DNA of 47,624 bases from NCBI GenBank assembly GCA_012728785.1, contig JAAYEK010000134.1, forward strand, positions 1-47,624. Direction: 5' to 3'. Positions 16,988 through 26,264 of the stretch are shown one piece after another. The notes below the pieces were generated by a model. The model had not been told where the DNA came from. It did no database searches and saw nothing but the letters and a program-made list of their open reading frames with translations. The stretch is from Bacillota bacterium (GTDB taxonomy: Bacteria; Bacillota; UBA4882; UBA8346). Each line of letters begins with the position of its first letter. The stretch's first letter is position 1. The translations under genes were made by a program, and so were the position numbers.

Positions 16988-18382
16988 TTAATCAGACCGA
17001 ATCGGACCAAATGAAATATGCCAAAAATCGATGGAACGGTCGGTAATTTTATATAATTCATTCAGCCGATAACCTAAGACCCAAGCAATCTGGTCATCAG
17101 CGGTAACTAAAAGGGGGATACCGGTCCGTTTTTCCCGCGGTACTTTCCGGTTAATAAAAAAATCATGCAGTTTTTGACAACCAGGCGCCCCTAAAGGATG
17201 GAACTTGTCGCCATAACGCCAAAATCTGAGATAAAACGGTAATTTGAGCCGAGTAATATCCAAATAAGCTTCATGTTTACCGACTTCGTTCCAGTTTGGA
17301 ATATAATTATCTTTTTCAACCCTAATCTCTAAATCAAGTTCAGGAATTACGGTCACTCCCGGAACATTCAACCGAAATCGTTCCGCCAGAGTTGGAATCA
17401 ATCGCTCTTTTTTTTCAAAAAAAATTGCTCCTTCCAGCTTATGAGCTAAAATTTTTTTTGATAGTTGGACCGTTTTAAAATGATGGTTTTCGTTAATAAT
17501 CTTATCACGCAGTTTCAGTAAGGTCACCGACTCCAACTGTTGCTGGGGTTGGATTTCCCGTAAAACTCGTTTCAGAAGATAATATTGGAGATAAGCCGGG
17601 ATGCGCAAAAATTCCTCAATAACGATTCCTAATTGTTCCTCCCGGATTATCGTTAGTCTTTCCCATTTTTCCTCTAAAAGTGCCTCCATTAATTCCTGCT
17701 GTTCCCGGGCTAAACGTCCCAAACGGATTAAGGCGGAACTAAGATTAGGATTGTATGCTGTTTCTAGCTCCGGAATTAATTGCAATCGTATTTTATTACG
17801 GACATATACCGATTTCCGGTTTGACGAATCTTCCAACCATGAAAGATTATGCCTTAAAGCATATTCACGGATCTCCTCCCGCGATACTTCCAAAAGCGGT
17901 CTGATAAAAATATTATCTCGGATAATCGGCATCCCAGCTAAACCATCAATCCCGGTACCACGAATCACCCGGTAAAGAATGGTTTCGGCTTGATCATCCC
18001 GATGGTGACCAAGGGCTACCTTTGCAGCGTCAATCTCCTCCCTAAGGCTTATAAATATTTTATAACGTTCTTCCCGGGCTAAAAGTTGCAATGATTGCGG
18101 TTTTTCCCTTAACCGTCCAGGAATATCCAGAGTAACTTCTTTGGTTTTTAATCCCCAATGATTGCCAATTTTATGTAGAAGCTCGACTTCACGGATATTT
18201 TCGGCCGGCCGGAGTGAATGGTTGATATAAACCACCCATAATTCCAACTCATATTCCACTAATTGATGTAAAATATGAAGCAAGCATAGAGAATCAATTC
18301 CACCGGAAAAACCCACTATTACCCGGTCGCCTTTGGCCAGTAAGTCATGGTTTCTAATGGCAGCCTTAACTTTTTGCAGCAA
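16988..18382 (-). CDS. tilS: tRNA(Ile)-lysidine synthase
   Basis: This protein modifies cytidine 34 of the AUA-reading tRNA-Ile to lysidine. It has the PP-loop VIVGFSGGIDSLCLLH, the LGHHRDDQAETILYRVIRGTG active-site region and GMPIIRDNIFIRPLLEVSREEI, then the C-terminal substrate domain (FWRYGDKFHPLGAPGCQKLHDFFINRKVPR). I place the start at TTG 18382 after GAGGTG, which puts the SGGIDS motif near residue 26 as in homologues. The track start (TTG 18463) lies beside a terminator's T run and lacks a ribosome site. The start is uncertain. Confidence 0.93.
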   Translation of the reverse strand: MLQKVKAAIRNHDLLAKGDRVIVGFSGGIDSLCLLHILHQLVEYELELWVVYINHSLRPAENIREVELLHKIGNHWGLKTKEVTLDIPGRLREKPQSLQLLAREERYKIFISLREEIDAAKVALGHHRDDQAETILYRVIRGTGIDGLAGMPIIRDNIFIRPLLEVSREEIREYALRHNLSWLEDSSNRKSVYVRNKIRLQLIPELETAYNPNLSSALIRLGRLAREQQELMEALLEEKWERLTIIREEQLGIVIEEFLRIPAYLQYYLLKRVLREIQPQQQLESVTLLKLRDKIINENHHFKTVQLSKKILAHKLEGAIFFEKKERLIPTLAERFRLNVPGVTVIPELDLEIRVEKDNYIPNWNEVGKHEAYLDITRLKLPFYLRFWRYGDKFHPLGAPGCQKLHDFFINRKVPREKRTGIPLLVTADDQIAWVLGYRLNELYKITDRSIDFWHISFGPIRSD

Positions 18383-18463
18383 ATCAAACACCTCAAAACT
18401 GGATCTTCGCTTCTCTAAAAAAAAATCCTTGTTACAAAATTCTAATTGTTTTAGTATCTCCAA

Positions 18464-18489
18464 AAAAAATCCCGGCCTAAACCGGAATT
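18464..18489 (-). terminator. Terminator after spoIIE
   Basis: On the minus strand AATTCCGG and CCGGGATT pair (one G-T) around a 6-base loop and are followed by eight T. It separates spoIIE from tilS. Confidence 0.7.
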
Positions 18490-18536
18490 AAAAATAAAAG
18501 GAATTTGGATTGGGATTGTGATCTTAAGTAACTTAT

Positions 18537-19814
18537 TTAAAATAACTCTTTTTCTAAAAAATGGAGTACAATTACAGTCATATCGTCCTTACAGATCCCT
18601 TCTTGGTTGATTCGTGCTAAATTCAACAAATATTCACCCAACGCCTCCGGACCAACAACTTCGACTTGACGGAGGGCCCTAATCATCCAATCTTCTTTTC
18701 CCACCTCGATTTTACTGTCTACTACGCCATCGGTAACCATGATAATCAAATCACCCGGTTGTAATTGAACAACAGTCCGCTCTAGATCAACCGAATTCAG
18801 GATTCCTGCTGGAAGAGACGTAGATTTTAAACTCCAAACCTCTCGCCCTCTTTTTATATAAGTAGTGGCTGCGCCGATTTTAATGAATTCAGTCTTTCCG
18901 GTGTAAAGATCCATTAATGTCAGATCAACAGTTGCGAAGGATTCTTCCGGGGAGCGCAGTAATAAAACTGAATTAATCATCCGCACCGCAAAATCTCGAT
19001 CGACTCCACTTTCCAATAGTTTTTCCAAAATGGAAACCGTAGCGCTGCTTTGAACGGCCGCCTTATTTCCGTTCCCCATTCCATCACTTAAAATAGCTAC
19101 AAAGTGACCGTCTTTCAACTCATTAAGAGCATGATCATCACCCGAGGCATCATTCCCATCTTTTGGTAGTTTGCAAACAACCGTCCTGACCTCATACGGA
19201 TATACCGGCGTCAAACAATAACTGCACTCACTGTTCTCCAGTTGACAATTCCGCTCCCAAACTGCGTAATCCTCACCTAACAATTGGCACATTAATGGTG
19301 TCATCAAATATTGGCATTCCCGTTTCCGATTGCAACTTTTTTGTTTAACCCTGATCTCCACTCTCTGCTCTCCCAAACCAAGGACAGAAATTTCTTTAAT
19401 ATTAATACCTGCTCGGTTCAAACAAGTCATTAATCGGCTTTCAATCTCAGCTCGAAATTCAGGGTCGGCGGTGACTTCTACCGCTAATTTATTAATAATT
19501 TGGGCCATCCCCTGTAATTGGTTGGCGAGAAAGGACTTACTCTCATCTAATTTGCGCCGCCAGTAATAATCAGATTGACATCTTTCAAACAAATGATTAA
19601 CTGTGGTCAAGAGTTTGAATTGTTGAAAACAATTCTTGGCTAAACGGCCTTTTATATGTTTGGTATTAACTTCACCATAAAGCTCGGCTAAAGCCAGTAA
19701 ATCAAATAATTCCCGGTAAGTTGAATAAAAATTTTCTCCCCAACAAGTCTCATAACCGTTACATTGCTGGCAGTTCTTGGTGCAAACTTGGTCGAGCATT
19801 GTATAAAGGTCCAT
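18537..19814 (-). pseudogene. spoIIE: SpoIIE C-terminal part: central domain and PP2C phosphatase (downstream of an in-frame stop)
   Basis: This 425-aa segment matches the central region (cysteine-rich CTKNCQQCNGYETCWG) and the PP2C phosphatase of SpoIIE, which dephosphorylates SpoIIAA and activates sigma-F in the forespore. Phosphatase motifs are ILSDGMGNGNKAAVQSS, PEESFATVDLTLMDL, GDLIIMVTDGVVD and CKDDMTVIVL, all with their metal aspartates. The frame is the same as the upstream membrane half, and the 96 bases between read on without further stops (LNDLSSIFTEIAKSF). No good ribosome site precedes the first ATG here. It is either one gene with a nonsense codon, a sequencing error, or a genuinely split gene. 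Confidence 0.85.
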
Positions 19815-19910
19815 TTTTTGAACTATCGGTTCTAGTTCGGGCTCTTCATTAAAGGACTTGGCTATTTCGGTGAAAATAGAGGATAAATCATTTAAACGGG
19901 TTAAGATTAA

Positions 19911-20963
19911 TTAGCGGACACTGTTGTTTTCCAATACCGGATCAACCGGCCTATTATCACTAGGAAAATAATTAGTAATCCGTGTCAAACAGCTTTTGGG
20001 TGTTACAATCAAAGCACCTAATCCGAATGACCAGGGAAGGATTTGGTCAATTAACGCTACTTCGGGCTGCAAATATTGAAATATAAAGTAACAACCTAAC
20101 CCTATCCCTATGGTTGTCCCCCATTTGCCTAAATTTTTTAGGAACCCTCCCCAAAATCCTATCAGGCTATACAGGGTGATCATCGCCGTTAAACCGCCGG
20201 TTGCTATTCCGATAACCATACCTAATGAAACTCCCATGGCTGCTCCAACTCCTCCTCCACCTAAGTACGCGACAAATATCAGAACCATACTGGCTACCAG
20301 ATCCGTTAGGGGCCAAGCATCGATCATTAGCTGATCAGTTCCGCCCACTGATAATAATAAAATTACTGCTAAAGCTACTACCGCTTTTTTTGATTTTCTA
20401 AACGGGTTACTGATAAAGTCCAGACCAACTTGAAAAATTCCAGCCAGTAAAAAACTGATAGTTAATTCTAGCGCCACTTTTAGGATATTATTGAGACTAG
20501 GTTCAAGCAAAACGCCTAAGGCTGTACTTAATAGGGCCCAGATTATGAAGACCGATATTTTTGACGATTTTTTTTGACCACCCGCGATCATCTGTTGTAA
20601 CAATGTAAATAAAGCAACTACACCTGTAATTCCGATACTCTCCCAAAAACCTCTAACAGTCAAGCTTCCCAATAATAAGCTGACCCATAACATAATCCGA
20701 GCCGGTACTTTTTGTTCGCGATTAACAAGGCAATACCCGATACCGGCAGGATAAATTATACCTAACAAGGAAAATCTACTTAATAAAAATATGATACCGG
20801 TTTCAAACAAAATTTTTAATAAATTAATATACCAGTTGGTTTTTCTCTTCCGGGAAGACTGCCGAAGAACTGTGGGAGAAATGTAACTACTACTAAAATT
20901 TTTTCTTACCGCAGTAGAAAGTTCAATGGCCACCTTCTCAACAACCACCCTCCTTTTTGACAC
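19911..20963 (-). pseudogene. spoIIE: SpoIIE N-terminal membrane part, ended by TAA
   Basis: This 350-aa half carries about ten hydrophobic helices between residues 45 and 330, the membrane domain of SpoIIE that places the phosphatase at the polar septum. It ends VLENNSVR and TAA at 19913-19911, in frame with the phosphatase part. Joined across the stop, the two give about 808 residues, close to the usual 820. AAAGGAGGG lies just after the listed GTG, so the true start could be a few codons later. Confidence 0.8.
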
Positions 20964-21154
20964 TCACGAGAATCAGTATATCATTTCCCTTTCGATTACT
21001 ATGTCGTTTTTTCAAAGGATTTCCCACTGATTTTCCTTAGTTCTTCTTTAAAAACCATCATAAATTCAGAACAAAGAAAACTTGTCCGGTGATAACGGGT
21101 AAAAAAGGTAACGAATTTTACAGATTTGTAATTTAATTGTTTTAGAAATTTAAA

Positions 21155-22198
21155 TTATTTTTTTGCAGCGGGAATTTTCTTTATCAATAACAAAAGGACT
21201 GCCAGGCAAAAATAACCGAATAGCGGATAAAACTTAGTTACTAACTTGCCAAAGCCAATCTGGCCGATTAAAATCCCAATTATGGTTAAAATTATTACAT
21301 AAGATCGGAATTTTAATCCGGTTGATGCCGCTAACCGTTGGGCTACACCATAAGTATTTGCCAGTAACGTGGTTAACATTTCACACCAAAGTATTAAAGC
21401 ATACATCCAATAGAGACAATCACCGCCCAATCGGGCCAAATCCACCATCGGTAGCTGGCTCCCCCGTAAATGCGGGAAATGAAAAATGAGTGACCAGTAA
21501 ATCAGTCCCGCCATTGCCCCAAGAGTAAGACTTCCCAGCCATCCCCCTAATTTCAAATGAGATGCCGAAGGATATCTCCGACATAAAGAAAGTAAAACCG
21601 GGACTGCCAAAACCAAATTATAGGAAGAATATTGAACCGCCGCTAGTAGCCAATTAAAATCAGCGCTTTTCCACAAAGATACAGCGCACCGGTTTTGAAT
21701 AGCAAAAAGCGAAACCGTTAACGCACCGCAAAACATCAAAGGCACAATAATTAAGTTTGCAGTAATTAATCCGGAAAGTTCTTTAAATAAAATCATCATT
21801 ACTATTAATGCGCTTAGCGCAATCCCGATCCAATAACCAAATCCTAGTTCCTCAAATATTGCGCCACATCCCGCGAACATTACCCCAATCAAGATGACGA
21901 AAAAGACCGAAACGATTAAATCGGCGATTCGGGATAAAGCCGGTCCCAGGCAAACCTCAAAAAATTCTTTATATGATTTTGGCCGAATGGCGAGGCCGAT
22001 CCGAAATACTCGCTCCCCAAAGAATCCTAATATTAAAATCGAACAAAACACTCCCAAACAACCTTGTAAACCCTGTATAGTAAAGAATCGGAATATTTCT
22101 TTCCCGGAAGCGAAACCGGCGCCAACCACCGTTCCTACAAAAGTCGCAGCTATTCCGGGAACAATTGGCAATCTTTCAACTTTGGGTGATAACTTCAT
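21155..22198 (-). CDS. YkvI-family membrane protein (APC-superfamily permease)
   Basis: This 347-aa protein has about ten membrane helices. The N-terminal motif GTVVGAGFASGKEIFRFF is the hallmark of YkvI-like proteins, distantly related to amino-acid/cation symporters. Substrate is unknown. Its ATG 22198 overlaps the dacF stop (CAATGA), so it is translated right after that carboxypeptidase. The coupling hints at a function in wall or spore physiology, but that is inference. A short C-terminus ends in lysines (KKIPAAKK). Confidence 0.8.
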   Translation of the reverse strand: MKLSPKVERLPIVPGIAATFVGTVVGAGFASGKEIFRFFTIQGLQGCLGVFCSILILGFFGERVFRIGLAIRPKSYKEFFEVCLGPALSRIADLIVSVFFVILIGVMFAGCGAIFEELGFGYWIGIALSALIVMMILFKELSGLITANLIIVPLMFCGALTVSLFAIQNRCAVSLWKSADFNWLLAAVQYSSYNLVLAVPVLLSLCRRYPSASHLKLGGWLGSLTLGAMAGLIYWSLIFHFPHLRGSQLPMVDLARLGGDCLYWMYALILWCEMLTTLLANTYGVAQRLAASTGLKFRSYVIILTIIGILIGQIGFGKLVTKFYPLFGYFCLAVLLLLIKKIPAAKK

Positions 22199-23376
22199 TG
22201 AAACCACCATCTTTGACGGACCGGCTTTAGATTGATCAAATCAACTTCATTAACCAGCCGTTCCTGATAATAGTAGCCTATTATTCCTAATTTTTGACCG
22301 GGGTTAATCGGCGCTACCGTCGGGTTATCAAAAATAGTAACTTTGGGAATTATTAAATCCATTTTATCTTTATGGGCAACCGCATACAAATCAGAACGCG
22401 GGTATAAGTTTATATCCTTAGGCCGGCCGTTTTTGACTCTAACTTTAGCTACACTTCTGTGGGTAGTTGCGATTTTGATAATATCGAATTCTCGAAAACC
22501 ATACTCCAATAAACGCTGGCAGTCTCCCCAACGATCCCCCGAGTTTAAAACCACTGCAATCAGTTGTTTGTTGTCTCGAGTGGCTGAAGCGACCAAACAA
22601 TGTCCCGCTTCATTAGTGGTCCCGGTTTTAACACCATCGGCCCCTTCCAAATACCACAACAACCGGTTAGTATTCCTAACCTCAATAGCCTTCCGGCGCT
22701 CGACCCATTCAACTAAAGCTGTTTTCTGCTTGACCAAATTAGCGAACCGTCGGTTAGCCAGCCCGTACCTGGCCATTAGAGCCAAATCCAAAGCGGTAGT
22801 ATAATGAGATGGCGCCCTTAATCCGTGAGGGTTACGAAAATTAGTATTAATGGCCCCGATCTCTTTCGCTTTTAAATTCATAAATTCAATAAAAGCTTCA
22901 ATGGTGCCGGCTACTCCCTCGGCAACAGCCATACTTCCGTCATTTCCCGAACGAAGCATCATCCCTTCCAACAATTCTTTCAGACTTAGCCGATCCCCCG
23001 TTTTTAAGTGAATCGTCGACCCTCCAGTCTGGGCCGCTCTTCTGCTAACCGTTACGATTTTGCGGAGATCGCCCCTTTCCAAAGCAACAATCCCAGTCAT
23101 AATCTTGGTAGTACTAGCGGGTGCTCTACGTTGTTCCGCATTTCGGGCAAAAAGAATCGCCCCACTCTTGGATTCAATTAGGATACTGGCGGCGGCATGA
23201 ACTTTCGGTCCTTGGTCTGAACCGGGCAAAAAAACTAAGGGTGGGAATTCCGGCCTCAAACGGTAAGTATCGGTTACTACAGGTTGATTTGCTTTTTGCC
23301 AAACAAACCAGGTTAGCAGCGGTACTAAGGCTAATACCACCAATATTATTTTTTTCCTAAAAAGAATTACGACCAT
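22195..23376 (-). CDS. dacF: D-alanyl-D-alanine carboxypeptidase, DacF/PBP5 type (copy 1)
   Basis: This 393-aa serine peptidase trims the terminal D-Ala of peptidoglycan stem peptides. It has an N-terminal membrane/signal helix (about 8-25), the active-site SxxK (RAPASTTKIMTG), SxN (RSGNDGS) and KTG (GVKTGTTNEAGH), followed by the PBP5-type C-terminal beta domain. The length fits DacF. Ribosome site GGAGG lies 9 bases before the ATG. It is coupled to the YkvI-like gene. A second paralogue lies at 32117-33319. Confidence 0.93.
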   Translation of the reverse strand: MVVILFRKKIILVVLALVPLLTWFVWQKANQPVVTDTYRLRPEFPPLVFLPGSDQGPKVHAAASILIESKSGAILFARNAEQRRAPASTTKIMTGIVALERGDLRKIVTVSRRAAQTGGSTIHLKTGDRLSLKELLEGMMLRSGNDGSMAVAEGVAGTIEAFIEFMNLKAKEIGAINTNFRNPHGLRAPSHYTTALDLALMARYGLANRRFANLVKQKTALVEWVERRKAIEVRNTNRLLWYLEGADGVKTGTTNEAGHCLVASATRDNKQLIAVVLNSGDRWGDCQRLLEYGFREFDIIKIATTHRSVAKVRVKNGRPKDINLYPRSDLYAVAHKDKMDLIIPKVTIFDNPTVAPINPGQKLGIIGYYYQERLVNEVDLINLKPVRQRWWFQ

Positions 23377-23446
23377 TATTAATGCCCTCCGTCAGTAAAC
23401 ATATTAAAAAAGGGACATTTTAATAACTGTTTTCAGATCAGAAAAT

Positions 23447-23484
23447 AAAAAAACCCCTCTCCAAACTATGAAAGGGGGTTTTGG
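23447..23484 (-). terminator. Terminator after the GerMN gene
   Basis: AAAACCCC pairs with GGGGTTTT around an 17-base loop, and the minus strand continues with a long T run (TTTTTTTATTTTC). It lies between the GerMN gene and dacF. Confidence 0.75.
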
Positions 23485-23572
23485 TAATCATTTATATCCG
23501 GCCAACTAAAGCAGCTAAATGGATTAACATTGCAATGAGCTCAGTCACCCAGTTTCGCCTTAGCTTAATAAA

Positions 23573-24115
23573 TTATTCCAAGGTCACTACCCGGTTATCA
23601 TACTCAAAAACACCGGTTAAGTCTACATGTCCTGCTAAAGACTCCACTTCGTTACCTTCAATTAATATTTTCACCTGGAATACCTCCGGCAATTTAGTCA
23701 AAGTATTGACGATGGACGCAACCGCCAGATACTCTCCTTGGGCGCCTACATTTAACCGAGTCGCTTCCCGGTTTAGATTAACAGTCGCTAACCCGTTTTC
23801 GAGTTTATAATCTAAAAGCTTAGTCTCCGGAGCAAAGACCGGAGTTAATTCGGAACCAGGGGGTGGACCAGCGAATAATGCTTTCAAGGCTTGCAAATGT
23901 TGAGCCTCGTCTTGGCCAACCGGTACTAAGACGGGTTTTAGATAAAAATTAGTGGGAGTGGATTTAATAAAGAAGACAGCAATTTTAGCTTCTTTTGGCC
24001 GTAACTCTCGGTTGAGTCTTTGAATTTCTCCGCGTAGTTGGAAATCGTCAAAGATCAGCCACGCTATTCCGACCAATACGACCAGCAGCAAAACTATCAA
24101 CAATGCACGGCGCAT
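23573..24115 (-). CDS. GerMN domain-containing protein
   Basis: This 180-aa protein starts with a single membrane helix (MRRALLIVLLLVVLVGIAWLIF) and continues with one GerMN domain: VFFIKSTPTNFYLKPVLVPV, LQALKALFAGPPPGSELTPV, NGLATVNLNREA and LAVASIVNTLTKLPEVFQVKILIEG. GerM of B. subtilis has two such domains and works in the SpoIIIA-SpoIIQ channel; single-domain members are common in Firmicutes. ATG 24115 follows GAGGAGG. It is 28 bases downstream of an outer-membrane barrel gene on the same strand. Confidence 0.88.
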   Translation of the reverse strand: MRRALLIVLLLVVLVGIAWLIFDDFQLRGEIQRLNRELRPKEAKIAVFFIKSTPTNFYLKPVLVPVGQDEAQHLQALKALFAGPPPGSELTPVFAPETKLLDYKLENGLATVNLNREATRLNVGAQGEYLAVASIVNTLTKLPEVFQVKILIEGNEVESLAGHVDLTGVFEYDNRVVTLE

Positions 24116-24143
24116 CCCAAACCTCCTCACCAATCCAAAAAAA

Positions 24144-24854
24144 CTAGAACTTAAACTCAAAACCGCCCCGGTAGTTAATTTCCGAATCTCCAGGATTGTT
24201 AGGGTTATCATCATAGTTACTAACGTTCAAAACAACATTGGCTTTTTCGTTAATATGATATTTAAAAGTGTAATCGTGATAATAATAACCTTTAACATAC
24301 AGAAGCGGGTCTAAGCTAATCGAGAATTTTTTCCAAGACCAGTTAAAATCACCCCGGAGAAACATATGAGGTTCCTCTAGATTATCTTCGTTATACTTCA
24401 GTTCCGGAACAACACCGGCATCGCCGCGAATCCCGGCGTAGATGTAGTGGTTCTTCGCCATTTGAATCTTTAAAGCCGCCTCATAGCGATCCCAATCCTT
24501 GTACTTATAATTAATGTCATAAAAACCGGCAATATTCAGGCTGTTCCCAAAAGGTATTATAAAATTAATACCTCCGTAAGTGAACGTTTCTTCAGTATCG
24601 GGGTCATATACTTGACCGGCCTTAATTCCAAAACGTTCCGATGGATCATAACGCAGTCCCAGTTTGGCTAATTCATCCTCATATACCCCGGTAATACTAA
24701 AGCCATTGGCTAAATGAAATTTCGCCCAACCGTATCCTCCGTCATTGCCAAGTAACATCACTTCATTTTGGGGTTTTTCCGCTTCGGCAAAAACCACAAA
24801 TGCGCTACAGGTTAACAAACATAAGGTCAATAGCAGACAAAGAACTTTTTTCAA
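24144..24854 (-). CDS. Predicted outer-membrane beta-barrel protein
   Basis: After a signal peptide (LKKVLCLLLTLCLLTCSAFVVFAEA, cut probably after FAEA) the mature part of about 210 residues is a series of alternating amphipathic strands with aromatic girdle residues (GGINFIIPFGNSLNIAGFYDINYKYKDW, HYIYAGIRGD) and ends GGFEFKF, a typical C-terminal beta-signal. No specific family is recognised. I start it at TTG 24854 after AAGGAGC; the long upstream extension in the track lacks signal character. This gene is good evidence of an outer membrane. It leads a likely two-gene unit with the GerMN gene. Confidence 0.72.
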   Translation of the reverse strand: MKKVLCLLLTLCLLTCSAFVVFAEAEKPQNEVMLLGNDGGYGWAKFHLANGFSITGVYEDELAKLGLRYDPSERFGIKAGQVYDPDTEETFTYGGINFIIPFGNSLNIAGFYDINYKYKDWDRYEAALKIQMAKNHYIYAGIRGDAGVVPELKYNEDNLEEPHMFLRGDFNWSWKKFSISLDPLLYVKGYYYHDYTFKYHINEKANVVLNVSNYDDNPNNPGDSEINYRGGFEFKF

Positions 24855-25101
24855 TCCTAAAACGCTCCTTCCAAAATCAAACTCACTTCCGTTATTTCTA
24901 AACGCAATTTTCGTCAATTCGTTCCTAATAGGGTTTACCAAGTTCAATGCAGTTAATTTCGCGACAAAGTTAAATAATCCTTTTGATATTGAAAAAAGCT
25001 TCAATGAAATATGTAGCACTTAAGGAAGGTAACACCACAGAACCTATTTATTACTGGAAACAATTTTAAACGTTTCAATAAGAATTATCTCAAGGTTAGG
25101 T

Positions 25102-26028
25102 TTAAATATCCCGAAACGGACTCTCCGCTAACATCAACTCCCCAACATCAAAGTCCACCACCGCTGAGATTCCCTGGGGTAACGTCCATTGCTCCGAGAT
25201 ATGTCCAATAGGAAACCCATAGGCCATTGGGCATTTCAACTTAAACAACCTTTCATTAACAACCTTGATTAAATCAGCCTCCGGTTTGCCTTCACCCGGA
25301 TTACAACGGCCGATGATTATCCCAACCACCGAGTCTAACGCTCCGGACAATAATAGCTGAGTCAACATTCGGTCAATCCGATAAGCGGGTTCTTCTGTCT
25401 CCTCTAAAAACAGAATTGCCCCTTTCAAGTTGGGGAAATAATCGGTTCCTAATAAAGAACTAACTAGCGCTAAATTACCCCCCAAGAGCGGGCCGCGAAC
25501 TTTTCCCTTTTTAAAAACCAGATAATTCCGATTAACCTCCGGCCAAGGTAATGGCTCCGCCACCCCTTCTCCGGAAAGGATCTTGATAGCCTGGTTAACC
25601 GAAAAATCACTTTTTAAAGTCGTTAAAACCGGACCATGAAAAGACACCAGTTTGGTCCGCTGCCAAAGGCCCAATTCAATTCCGGTTATATCGCTAAATC
25701 CAATCAGGATCTTCGGATTTCTCGCGATTAACCCTAGGTATAAATCAGGCAACAACCGGGCGCTTCCATAACCGCCCCGCAAACACCAGATGGCCTCAAT
25801 TGAATCATCCCACCAAAATCGTTCCAAATCCGCTCTGCGTTCCAAATCACTGCCTGCTAAATATCCCTCCCAGGGTCGAGCGGTCTCTCCCAAAACCGTT
25901 TGGTAGCCTAACTTTTGTAATAGCCCAACACTAGCTTCGATCTCATTATTATCCTTAACCGGACTAGCCGGCGCTATAATTCCAATTTTGCTTCCTAATG
26001 ATAATGGCCTGCTTTTCAGCTTCTTCAC
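25102..26028 (-). CDS. ldcA: LD-carboxypeptidase (peptidase family S66)
   Basis: This 308-aa enzyme cleaves L,D-bonds of recycled or free muropeptides. It begins LSLGSKIGIIAPASPV, contains the nucleophile motif GFSDITG, the WCLRGGYGSARLLP region, FLEETEEPAYRIDRML with the catalytic glutamate and GFPIGHISEQWTLPQG with the histidine. I use GTG 26028 as start because AGGGGG lies upstream and homologues start here; an upstream cysteine-rich extension in the track is unlikely. It is divergent from gerAA. Confidence 0.93.
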   Translation of the reverse strand: MKKLKSRPLSLGSKIGIIAPASPVKDNNEIEASVGLLQKLGYQTVLGETARPWEGYLAGSDLERRADLERFWWDDSIEAIWCLRGGYGSARLLPDLYLGLIARNPKILIGFSDITGIELGLWQRTKLVSFHGPVLTTLKSDFSVNQAIKILSGEGVAEPLPWPEVNRNYLVFKKGKVRGPLLGGNLALVSSLLGTDYFPNLKGAILFLEETEEPAYRIDRMLTQLLLSGALDSVVGIIIGRCNPGEGKPEADLIKVVNERLFKLKCPMAYGFPIGHISEQWTLPQGISAVVDFDVGELMLAESPFRDI

Positions 26029-26146
26029 TCCAGTATTCCCCCTGTTCAGATAATACCTCGAACAACATGAATTACATTTAGTTCCCCTTAAGGGATAGGT
26101 ACCCATCTAGAAAATCCATCGATAGTGTTGGTTAAATATAAAATTA

Positions 26147-26178
26147 TTTATCGATCAACTAAAAAAATGATCGATAAA
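26147..26178. promoter_or_regulatory. Perfect inverted repeat between ldcA and gerAA
   Basis: TTTATCGATCA (26147-26157) and TGATCGATAAA (26168-26178) form a perfect 11-bp dyad with a 10-base A-rich spacer. A related string, CCATCGATAG, lies about 25 bases upstream. The dyad sits between divergent ldcA and the ger operon, 86 bases before the gerAA ATG, so it is a candidate operator; a hairpin is also possible. Confidence 0.5.
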
Positions 26179-26264
26179 AACTAAAAATGCTAATACTAAA
26201 ACCTATCAGGTAAAAATTATTGTGTTTATTATTTAAAGTCAACTTATTCTAAGCGGAGCTAATC

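Noticed and set aside
18537-20963. Frameshift in spoIIE
   Set aside because: Both halves are in the same frame, so the break is a single stop codon rather than an indel.
24855-25019. N-terminal extension of the barrel protein
   Set aside because: The extra residues precede a clear signal peptide and an AAGGAGC site before TTG 24854.
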